DNA from: Methanosphaera sp. | GTDB lineage: Archaea; Methanobacteriota; Methanobacteria; Methanobacteriales; Methanobacteriaceae | Reading direction: 5' to 3' | Assembly (NCBI GenBank): GCA_021199865.1 | Contig: JAJQHG010000115.1 | Location: forward strand, 1 to 7,092 | DNA: 7,092 bases | The notes under the pieces: generated by a model | Database searches by the model: none | What the model was told of the DNA's origin: nothing | Seen by the model: the letters and a program-made list of their open reading frames with translations, nothing else | Part shown: positions 1 through 5,111 of the stretch, one piece after another | How the letters are laid out: every line of letters starts with the position of its first letter | How positions within the stretch are numbered: position 1 is the stretch's first letter | Position numbers and translations under genes: made by a program

Positions 1-17
1 TTTGAAAATCTTTTTAA

Positions 18-38
18 TTAGATTATTTTATTATCTAA
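18..38. repeat. Small inverted repeat after the KTSC gene, possible transcript end
   Basis: TTAGAT at 18-23 and ATCTAA at 33-38 form six-base arms around a nine-base A/T loop. The repeat lies 16 bases past the stop codon of the leftmost minus-strand gene, the last of the nfo unit. It could mark the 3' end of that transcript. Read on the plus strand, the T5 run at 11-15 could instead end a transcript coming from the other side. Archaeal termination depends mainly on T-rich tracts rather than hairpins, and the bases after this repeat on the minus strand are only modestly T-rich. The remainder of 1-53 shows no gene. Confidence 0.25.
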
Positions 39-53
39 ATGAAAACATTATTA

Positions 54-272
54 TTACCATATTTTTTCATACTCATAAGTATCAGGTATTATTAGTATTT
101 CCCGTCTAGCTTTTTCTATATCATCTGATTCTATCAAATCTAGGTATACTTCATTTGGAATCTTAAAATAATGATATATGCTGTTATCTAGGTATCCTAT
201 TTCTAGAATTGATTCATTCTTATGATATCCAATGTATTTTATATGGCTACTATCAACATATATCTTCTTCAT
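54..272 (-). CDS. KTSC-domain protein, 72 residues
   Basis: A single-domain KTSC protein. This family is named after a C-terminal extension of some lysyl-tRNA synthetases, and its role is unknown; RNA binding has been suggested. The whole protein is the domain: the opening VDSSHIKYIGY (residues 6-16), the central YxY signature as Y33-H-Y35 followed by F36-K-I-P39, and a C-terminal aromatic stretch (Y66, Y68, W72). The ATG is favoured because the domain begins almost at once and GTGAT (the 3' part of AGGAGGTGAT) sits three bases before it. It is the last gene of the nfo unit, starting seven bases after the stop of the iron-sulfur gene. That spacing implies cotranscription and perhaps translational coupling. 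A nucleic-acid-binding role beside a DNA-repair nuclease is plausible but is inference only. Domain call fairly sure; function not known. Confidence 0.8.
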   Translation of the reverse strand: MKKIYVDSSHIKYIGYHKNESILEIGYLDNSIYHYFKIPNEVYLDLIESDDIEKARREILIIPDTYEYEKIW

Positions 273-275
273 TTT

Positions 276-280
276 ATCAC
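276..280 (-). promoter_or_regulatory. Ribosome binding site of the KTSC gene
   Basis: On the minus strand GTGAT lies three bases before the ATG at 272. It matches the 3' end of the archaeal consensus AGGAGGTGAT, so the short spacing is right for this register. It overlaps the stop codon of the preceding gene (TAG at 280-282) by one base, consistent with coupled translation. Confidence 0.45.
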
Positions 281-906
281 TAAGAATTTTTCATTGCTCT
301 ATTTTCAAATGGACAACTTGCTATACAATATGTGCATCCATCTGTGTAACCAATACATTTAGACTTATCATAATATACTTCATTATTTTCAATATAGAGA
401 GCCTGATTAGGACAATTCTTTACACAGTTAAAACACTTGATGCACATCTTAGGTACGATCTTAGCTACAGGACTTTCTTGGGTAGTAATTTCTACAGGCA
501 TATCTGTAGTAATTAATAGTATCTTGTGTCCAGGGCCAATATGATCATTAATTAATAGGTTACTGTTACCTATTCCTCCAAGATTAGCTTGCTGTGCTAC
601 CATAGAGAAATTAATTGTTCTATCTAATTGGTCAATCATATATGTATGATAACCATTATCCTCTATAAAGTCACATATTTTAGTCATTAAATCAGTTATA
701 ACTACATATAACTGTTTATATTTTGCTTTTAGTGATCTGTCTGGTTCTACACCTAATAATTCATCATCCATTTGTATGATTCCAACAATAGTATTTTCAT
801 ACATATCATCAGTCGTATATTCAGGGGGTAAGTGTGTATAGGCAATATCTGATACTCCAAGACTATGACAATAGTTTTCAAATTCTGGGATAATATTATT
901 ATTCAT
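280..906 (-). CDS. Double [4Fe-4S] protein, QueG/reductive-dehalogenase-like
   Basis: A 208-residue protein, probably cytoplasmic, with no signal peptide or membrane segment. Its C-terminus carries two cysteine clusters: C155-x2-C158-x2-C161-x3-C165-P and C184-x6-C191-x2-C194-x3-C198-P, expected to bind two [4Fe-4S] clusters. Before them, residues about 103-137 (AQQANLGGIGNSNLLIN, then the LITTDMPVE stretch) recall the conserved segment that precedes the clusters in epoxyqueuosine reductase (QueG) and reductive dehalogenases. Those proteins are longer (over about 300 residues) and bind a corrinoid. This one is much shorter at its N-terminus, so corrinoid binding cannot be claimed. Archaea make archaeosine rather than queuosine, so a QueG function is unlikely. 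It overlaps nfo by eight bases, and its own GAGG site (915-918) lies inside the nfo end. Expected role: electron transfer or a redox step, substrate unknown. Iron-sulfur call strong; family link moderate. Confidence 0.8.
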   Translation of the reverse strand: MNNNIIPEFENYCHSLGVSDIAYTHLPPEYTTDDMYENTIVGIIQMDDELLGVEPDRSLKAKYKQLYVVITDLMTKICDFIEDNGYHTYMIDQLDRTINFSMVAQQANLGGIGNSNLLINDHIGPGHKILLITTDMPVEITTQESPVAKIVPKMCIKCFNCVKNCPNQALYIENNEVYYDKSKCIGYTDGCTYCIASCPFENRAMKNS

Positions 907-1732
907 TATATAATCCTCTAAGTAGTGCTATTTCATTCTTATATCCTTCCACGTCATTAGGTGTCTCAAGATAGAATGGCAGATCTCTAAGTTTTTCATG
1001 GTTAATTATTTCTGTTATTGCATTTAATCCTATTTTACCATTACCTATTGTTTCATGACGATCCTTATGGCTATTTAATCCAAATTTACTATCATTTATG
1101 TGTATAGCCATGAGATTATCTAGTCCTATAATACTATCAAAGTCATCTATTACTCCATCAAGATCATTTACTATGTCATATCCACCATCATATACATGGC
1201 ATGTATCTAGACATACACCAATTTTATCTTGAAGTTCAACACCATCAAGTATAGCTCTTAGTTCCTCAAAGTTACGACCAATCTCGGTACCTTTACCAGC
1301 CATTGTTTCAAGTAAAACAGTTGTCTTTTGATCTTCACGTAGTAACTTATTTAGTGACTCAATAATTAACTCTATACCCTTATCAGCTCCCTGTTTTACA
1401 TGACTTCCAGGATGAAAATTATACATATTATTAGGTAGTTGATCCAGTCTTTTTAAATCATCCTCAAAAATAGCAAAAGCATTTGCACGTGTTTTCTCAG
1501 ACTTTGATGCTAAATTAATAATATATGGAGCGTGTGCAAGAATAACATCCATTGTTGTTTCATTCATTAATTTTTCTAATGCATTAACATCCTCTGGATC
1601 TAAAGGCTTAGCATTTCCTCCACGTGGACTTCTAGGAAAGAATTGAAATGTATTTGCATCTATACTTAAAGATTCTAAACCTATATTTTCGAATCCTTTA
1701 TTGATTGATAAATGAGCTCCAATTGTAAACAT
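899..1732 (-). CDS. nfo: Endonuclease IV (AP endonuclease), Nfo
   Basis: An apurinic/apyrimidinic endonuclease of base-excision repair. It cuts the DNA backbone 5' of an abasic site, leaving a 3'-OH, and uses a TIM-barrel with three zinc ions. At 277 residues it is of normal length. All nine metal ligands known from the E. coli enzyme have counterparts: H67 (AHAPY), H107 (HPGSH), E142 (LLET), D176 and H179 (LDTCH), H211 (HIND), D224 and H226 (KDRHE), and E256 (LETP). The start GAHLSI is typical of the family N-terminus. AGGAG on the minus strand (1741-1745) lies eight bases before the ATG. It is the first gene of a unit with the iron-sulfur gene, which it overlaps by eight bases, and the KTSC gene. 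It is transcribed divergently from the epimerase gene. Identification is very secure. Confidence 0.97.
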   Translation of the reverse strand: MFTIGAHLSINKGFENIGLESLSIDANTFQFFPRSPRGGNAKPLDPEDVNALEKLMNETTMDVILAHAPYIINLASKSEKTRANAFAIFEDDLKRLDQLPNNMYNFHPGSHVKQGADKGIELIIESLNKLLREDQKTTVLLETMAGKGTEIGRNFEELRAILDGVELQDKIGVCLDTCHVYDGGYDIVNDLDGVIDDFDSIIGLDNLMAIHINDSKFGLNSHKDRHETIGNGKIGLNAITEIINHEKLRDLPFYLETPNDVEGYKNEIALLRGLYNE

Positions 1733-1752
1733 AAACTTTTCTCCTTTAATTC

Positions 1753-1760
1753 TATATATT
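1753..1760 (+). promoter_or_regulatory. Possible TATA box of the epimerase gene
   Basis: TATATATT lies about 62 bases before the epimerase ATG. With the usual archaeal spacing, transcription would start near 1780 and give a leader of about 40 bases. The A/T-rich background makes such matches common. AATATTAAT at 1769-1777 is an alternative that would give a shorter leader. Confidence 0.3.
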
Positions 1761-1784
1761 CCCTATTAAAATATTAATACTACA

Positions 1785-1794
1785 AAATATATAA
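1785..1794 (-). promoter_or_regulatory. Possible TATA box of the nfo unit
   Basis: Read on the minus strand this is TTATATATTT, about 55 bases before the nfo ATG. Transcription would start near 1765 and give a leader of about 30 bases containing the AGGAG site. The box lies downstream of the proposed plus-strand TATA box, so the two divergent promoters would overlap face to face. Weak evidence in an A/T-rich setting. Confidence 0.3.
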
Positions 1795-1812
1795 TTCTAT
1801 ATAATAATGATT

Positions 1813-1816
1813 GAGG
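1813..1816 (+). promoter_or_regulatory. Ribosome binding site fixing the epimerase start
   Basis: GAGG sits six bases before ATG 1823. It overlaps the in-frame TTG at 1811, which would add four residues (MRNT). Because the site itself covers that TTG, the ATG is the better start. Confidence 0.6.
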
Positions 1817-1822
1817 AATACT

Positions 1823-2767
1823 ATGGAGAGCAATAGGATTTTAGTTACTGGTGGATCAGGCTTTATTGGTACAAATTTAGTTAATGAGCTATGTAGTAGG
1901 GGACATGAAGTTGTAGCTGCAGATCTACTAAACAATGATAGAGATGATTATGTACGTACAGATGTAAGAAACTATAGACAAATTGAGCGTACACTAGAAG
2001 ATGAGGGATCATTTGACTATGTATATCATCTAGCTGCAGAGTATGGTAGATGGAATGGAGAAGCATATTATGAGAACCTATGGCAGACAAATGTTATAGG
2101 AACAAAGAATATGATACGTCTTCAAGAAAAAAATAAATTTCGTATGATCTTCTTCTCATCAGCTGAAGTATATGGAGATTATACGGGCATCATGTCTGAG
2201 GATGTTATGGAGAATAATCCAATAAAAGATACTTATCAAATGAATGATTATGCAATAAGTAAGTGGGCTGGAGAACTAATGTGTATGAATTCAGCAAAGA
2301 TGTATGACACAGAAACAGTTCGTGTACGTCCAGTAAACTGTTATGGTCCAGGAGAGCATTATACTCCTTACCGTGGATTTATACCAAAATTTACTTATCT
2401 TGCTCTACATAATAAACCCTACACTGTATATAAGGGACATAAAAGAATTATAGACTATGTGGGAGATACTGTAAAAACCTTCGCTAATATTGTAGATAAC
2501 TTCATACCTGGAGAGGCATATAATGTTGGTGGAAATAATGAATGGGAAATGGATATTAAGGACTATTCAGACCTAGTTCTTGAGGCAACAGGTCGTGATG
2601 ATAGTCTTGTTACATATGAAGAAGCAGAACCATTCACTACACAAATTAAAACAATTGATTTTTCAAAATCAATAAAGGATCTTAAACATGACCCCCAGGT
2701 TGATCCAAAAGAGGGTATTAAAAAAACAGCTGAGTGGATGAAATGGTATTATAGATTAGATGATTAA
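1823..2767 (+). CDS. NAD(P)-dependent sugar epimerase/dehydratase (extended SDR)
   Basis: A 314-residue extended short-chain dehydrogenase/reductase acting on a nucleotide sugar, probably UDP- or dTDP-linked, to epimerise or dehydrate it for glycan synthesis. The Rossmann motif is G10-G-S-G13-F-I-G16. D34 ends the second strand and suggests NAD over NADP. HLAAE (69-73) is the nucleotide-proximal motif, SSAEVYG (112-118) supplies the catalytic Ser, and Y143-A-I-S-K147 is the catalytic Tyr/Lys pair. The substrate region begins at V168-R-P-V-N-C-Y-G-P-G. SSAE stands where RmlB-type 4,6-dehydratases usually have STDE, so a plain RmlB role is less likely. The exact substrate cannot be read from sequence. 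The start at ATG 1823 is supported by its ribosome site. It is a single gene, convergent with the GT4 gene 19 bases away, and the nearby glycosyltransferases suggest a shared surface-glycan role. Family sure; reaction not. Confidence 0.9.
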   Translation: MESNRILVTGGSGFIGTNLVNELCSRGHEVVAADLLNNDRDDYVRTDVRNYRQIERTLEDEGSFDYVYHLAAEYGRWNGEAYYENLWQTNVIGTKNMIRLQEKNKFRMIFFSSAEVYGDYTGIMSEDVMENNPIKDTYQMNDYAISKWAGELMCMNSAKMYDTETVRVRPVNCYGPGEHYTPYRGFIPKFTYLALHNKPYTVYKGHKRIIDYVGDTVKTFANIVDNFIPGEAYNVGGNNEWEMDIKDYSDLVLEATGRDDSLVTYEEAEPFTTQIKTIDFSKSIKDLKHDPQVDPKEGIKKTAEWMKWYYRLDD

Positions 2768-2786
2768 TCTATATTTTGATCTTCCC

Positions 2787-3923
2787 CTATTTTTTATCTA
2801 TTTTTAAATTATTAAATATATCATTTAGTTTTAATCCAATAGCTTCACGACTATAATTTTGTGACTGTTGGAATCCTTCTGTTTGTAATTTTTCATATAA
2901 TTCTTTATCATTAAGGAGTTTTAGTATTTGATTGCTAAGTTCAACATAGTTTTTTGGTTCAAAGAATAATCCACCTTTTTTACCACTAGCTTCTACAACT
3001 GGTGGTATTTTGGCTGCAACAAATGGTGTTTTTAGACTCATAGCCTCAATAACTACTATGCCGAAGCCTTCAACGATACTTGGTAGACAGAAAACATCAG
3101 ATGAATTAACTACTTTCATAACATCCTCATGCTTTTCTATAAATCCTAGAAATTCTATGTTATCATCTAATTTCTTCTCAGTAGTTAATTTTTTTAGTTC
3201 TTCATCCATTGGTCCAGTACCAATAATTTTACACTGAATATCAGGTATTTCCTCTTTAACTATTTCAACAGCTCTAATTAAGTCATCTACTCTTTTATAT
3301 TCAACAAGTCGTGCCACACAACTAATAGTCGGTTTATCATATTTTTCTGATTTAACTAGTGGAAAGTCAACAATATTATGAACAGTTTTGATTCTATCTG
3401 CTGGTAAGTATGGAAGTAGGTTTTCATGTGTATAGTCCGATACTGGTAAAGCTAAATCAATATCGCGACTTAAAAAGTATCTCTCCATTATATCTCCAAA
3501 TAATCCAGTTATACCCATTGTTTCAACCCATCTTCCTATCCATACGTCATGATATCTGGCAACTATAGGTATACCTAGTTTTCTTGAAACTCTCCATGCA
3601 ACAAGATATGTTATAAAGTTATATCCAATAACGATGTCTATATCCTTGAGTTTTATAGCCTCTTTATATGCATCATACATGAAGCGTAATCTCTGTATAA
3701 ATGATCCTTTCTGTGTATAGTTATGTTTTGAACCACAACATATTACATGAATATCCTCTAAGTAAAATTCTTCACTGTTATTTTCATCATGTGATGTTAG
3801 TACAGTTATATTATTATATTTTGATAGTTCTCTAGCTTCATTAAAAGCACATACCTCTACTCCACCTTTTATCTCTAGATCTTCACTGTGAGGGAAGTAT
3901 TCTGTTATAATGCATATATTCAT
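2787..3923 (-). CDS. Glycosyltransferase family 4 protein
   Basis: A 378-residue GT-B, retaining glycosyltransferase of family GT4, expected to transfer a sugar from a nucleotide donor to a glycan or lipid-linked acceptor at the cytoplasmic face of the membrane. The N-terminal domain begins MNICIITEYFP with an acceptor-side GGVE loop at 20-23. The C-terminal donor domain has VARLVEYKRVDDLI (203-216, with R205 and K210 placed to contact the donor phosphates), then GTGP (235-238), and the EX7E signature E285-G-F-G-I-V-V-I-E293. There is no membrane segment or signal peptide. The ATG is supported by AGGTGA on the minus strand (3930-3935), six bases upstream. It is convergent with the epimerase gene and divergent from the GT2 gene, each apparently with its own promoter. 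Donor and acceptor cannot be named. Length is usual and all key motifs are intact. Confidence 0.93.
   Translation of the reverse strand: MNICIITEYFPHSEDLEIKGGVEVCAFNEARELSKYNNITVLTSHDENNSEEFYLEDIHVICCGSKHNYTQKGSFIQRLRFMYDAYKEAIKLKDIDIVIGYNFITYLVAWRVSRKLGIPIVARYHDVWIGRWVETMGITGLFGDIMERYFLSRDIDLALPVSDYTHENLLPYLPADRIKTVHNIVDFPLVKSEKYDKPTISCVARLVEYKRVDDLIRAVEIVKEEIPDIQCKIIGTGPMDEELKKLTTEKKLDDNIEFLGFIEKHEDVMKVVNSSDVFCLPSIVEGFGIVVIEAMSLKTPFVAAKIPPVVEASGKKGGLFFEPKNYVELSNQILKLLNDKELYEKLQTEGFQQSQNYSREAIGLKLNDIFNNLKIDKK
2789..2806 (+). terminator. T-rich end of the epimerase transcript, inside the GT4 3' end
   Basis: Just after the epimerase stop the plus strand reads T6 (2790-2795), then ATCTA, then T5 (2801-2805). 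T tracts like these end archaeal transcripts. The tract lies inside the last codons of the convergent GT4 gene, so the two transcripts probably overlap at their 3' ends. No stable hairpin is needed or seen. Confidence 0.4.
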
Positions 3924-3962
3924 GCTAATTCACCTAAGTTTTATAGAATAAATATTATTTTC

Positions 3963-3969
3963 AGGAGGT
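3963..3969 (+). promoter_or_regulatory. Isolated AGGAGGT (ACCTCCT on the GT4 leader strand)
   Basis: A near-full Shine-Dalgarno sequence on the plus strand with no ATG, GTG or TTG in the following bases; the frame through it soon reaches TGA. On the minus strand it reads ACCTCCT, identical to the expected 3' tail of archaeal 16S rRNA, and lies 40-46 bases before the GT4 ATG. It may therefore fall inside the GT4 leader. Its role is unknown. Confidence 0.3.
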
Positions 3970-4118
3970 TAAAAGTTTATTATTACTGATTATCCTTTAT
4001 ATTAATAATATTAATATATATTTAATATTTATTGTTTATAACTTTAAATATTTTTTAGTATAATCTTAACATAAAAAAATAATTATATTAGCAGTTAATA
4101 ATATATTACTAGTATTAT

Positions 4119-4138
4119 TGATAATATTTATATTATCA
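4119..4138. repeat. Perfect 9-base inverted repeat before the GT2 gene
   Basis: TGATAATAT (4119-4127) and ATATTATCA (4130-4138) are exact reverse complements around TT. The dyad ends 23 bases before the GT2 ATG. It could be an operator over the promoter, or a leader hairpin if transcription starts near 4075. Arms of nine perfect pairs are above what the rest of this intergenic region shows, but A/T richness raises the chance rate. Confidence 0.45.
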
Positions 4139-4161
4139 GATATTATTATTGGAGTTTAATT

Positions 4162-5025
4162 ATGAGTAGTGTGGCTGTATTAATACCTGCATATAATGAG
4201 GAAGTATCAATTGCTAGTATGATCCATTTATCAAAAGAATATGCTGATGAAGTAATTGTTATTGATGATGGAAGCAGTGATAGAACAAAGGAATTATCTC
4301 GTATTGCAGGAGCAACAGTACTTTCTCATGATACAAATAATGGTAAAGGTAGTGCTCTAAGAACTGGTTTTGAATATGCAAAGGATTATGATATTATTGT
4401 TACTATTGATGGTGATGGTCAGCATGATCCTGCACAGATTCCCGATTTATTAGATCCTATACTATCAGGCAATGCCGATATTGTTAATGGTAGTCGCTAC
4501 ATTTATGGCCATGATAAGAATACACCTAAATATCGTCGTGTTGGTCAAACTGTACTGGATAATGCAACTAATATTGCATCTAATACTAAATTAACTGATA
4601 CACAGAGTGGTTTTAGAGCATTCTCTAAGAAAACTTATGATTACTTTAACTTTAATCCTTCAGGTTATGGTATAGAAAGTGATATGATAGTAGAGGCAGC
4701 TAATGCTAATCTTAGAATATGTGAGGTTGAAATCACAGTTAGATATGATGTTGATTCAAGTAGTGATAATCCTGTTATTCATGGATTTAGTGTATTAATG
4801 CGTATACTTGAATTAATGAGATTTAATAGACCCTTATATTTCTTTGGTGTTGGTGGAGCTATACTAATATTTTTAGGTATACTTATATCTCTTACAATAT
4901 CTCATTCATTATATTCTACTAATCTAAGTTTGGTTGCTATAGGTTATTTTATAATAATTATGGGTATTGTTGTATTTTTGTCAGGTGTACTTTCTGATAC
5001 ATTAACTCATTTTAAAAACAGTTAA
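4162..5025 (+). CDS. Family 2 glycosyltransferase, dolichyl-phosphate-sugar-synthase-like, membrane-anchored
   Basis: A 287-residue GT-A, inverting family GT2 enzyme of the DPM/DPG-synthase type. Such enzymes move mannose or glucose from a nucleotide sugar to dolichyl phosphate, for use on the outer side of the membrane. PAYNEE (9-14) starts the nucleotide-binding strand, V-I-D-D-G-S-S-D follows at 33-40, the metal-binding DxD is D83-G-D85 within DGDGQHDP, then GSRY (110-113) and the acceptor-side DTQSGFRAF (146-154). Two hydrophobic segments at about 225-246 and 256-277 anchor the C-terminus in the membrane. GGAG (start of the site at 4151-4154) lies seven bases before the ATG. It stands alone on the plus strand; cobM follows 86 bases later with its own likely promoter. 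With GT4 and the epimerase it suggests protein glycosylation or surface polymer synthesis. Donor sugar and lipid acceptor are not readable. Confidence 0.92.
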   Translation: MSSVAVLIPAYNEEVSIASMIHLSKEYADEVIVIDDGSSDRTKELSRIAGATVLSHDTNNGKGSALRTGFEYAKDYDIIVTIDGDGQHDPAQIPDLLDPILSGNADIVNGSRYIYGHDKNTPKYRRVGQTVLDNATNIASNTKLTDTQSGFRAFSKKTYDYFNFNPSGYGIESDMIVEAANANLRICEVEITVRYDVDSSSDNPVIHGFSVLMRILELMRFNRPLYFFGVGGAILIFLGILISLTISHSLYSTNLSLVAIGYFIIIMGIVVFLSGVLSDTLTHFKNS

Positions 5026-5030
5026 ACTAC

Positions 5031-5044
5031 TTTAAATTATTTTT
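5031..5044 (+). terminator. T-rich tract after the GT2 gene
   Basis: Six bases after the GT2 stop the plus strand reads TTTAAATTATTTTT, a short T-rich tract of the sort that ends archaeal transcripts. It precedes the proposed cobM TATA box, so the two genes need not be cotranscribed. No clear hairpin. Confidence 0.3.
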
Positions 5045-5053
5045 AAAAGAAAG

Positions 5054-5061
5054 TATATTAT
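5054..5061 (+). promoter_or_regulatory. Likely TATA box of cobM
   Basis: TATATTAT is preceded by an A/G-rich stretch (AAAAGAAAG) that fits a TFB-recognition element. Usual spacing puts the start of transcription near 5080-5085, giving a leader of about 30 bases. It is the best-looking promoter candidate in the window, although A/T content limits certainty. Confidence 0.4.
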
Positions 5062-5064
5062 ACA

Positions 5065-5088
5065 TATTAGTAATATCTATTAGTAATA
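5065..5088. repeat. 11-base direct repeat in the cobM promoter region
   Basis: TATTAGTAATA occurs exactly at 5065-5075 and again at 5078-5088, two bases apart (period 13). The pair starts just after the proposed TATA box and covers the likely start of transcription, where an archaeal repressor could block RNA polymerase. The second copy ends 23 bases before the cobM ATG. Confidence 0.5.
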
Positions 5089-5111
5089 ACTATATTTTAT
5101 GGAATGATAAT

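Larger units (their letters stand above)
3924..4161. other. Divergent intergenic region between GT4 and GT2
   Basis: These 238 bases are almost pure A/T and show no credible coding frame. They should hold both promoters. For GT4 the minus-strand candidates are AATATAAAGG (3994-4003) and the A/T block near 4010-4023. For GT2 the clearest plus-strand candidate is TTTAAATA (4043-4050), which would give a leader of roughly 85 bases. AATATTAA (4007-4014) and TTAATATT (4022-4029) form an eight-base inverted repeat with a seven-base spacer. The stronger 20-base dyad at 4119-4138 and the isolated AGGAGGT at 3963 are listed separately. Confidence 0.4.

Noticed and set aside
232..516. 94-residue plus-strand open frame opposite the iron-sulfur and KTSC genes
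   Set aside because: It is antisense to two well-supported genes, has low-complexity Ile/Phe/Thr composition and no ribosome site or recognisable motif.
280..906. Calling the iron-sulfur gene queG
   Set aside because: It is far shorter than QueG, lacks a visible corrinoid-binding domain, and archaea do not make queuosine.
1811..1822. TTG start adding four residues to the epimerase
   Set aside because: The GAGG ribosome site for ATG 1823 overlaps this TTG, and the Rossmann motif is correctly placed from the ATG.
1881..2090. 69-residue minus-strand frame within the epimerase gene
   Set aside because: His/Leu/Tyr-rich shadow of the epimerase coding strand, with no motif.
3010..3237. 75-residue plus-strand frame within GT4
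   Set aside because: Ser-rich mirror of the conserved GT4 donor domain; no independent support.
3924..4161. Small RNA or CRISPR-like element in the long A/T-rich gap
   Set aside because: There are no regularly spaced repeats and no GC-rich structured core; only short A/T dyads are visible.
5099..5107. Earlier ATG upstream of cobM
   Set aside because: It is followed by GAA TGA, so it gives no protein and is not in frame with cobM.
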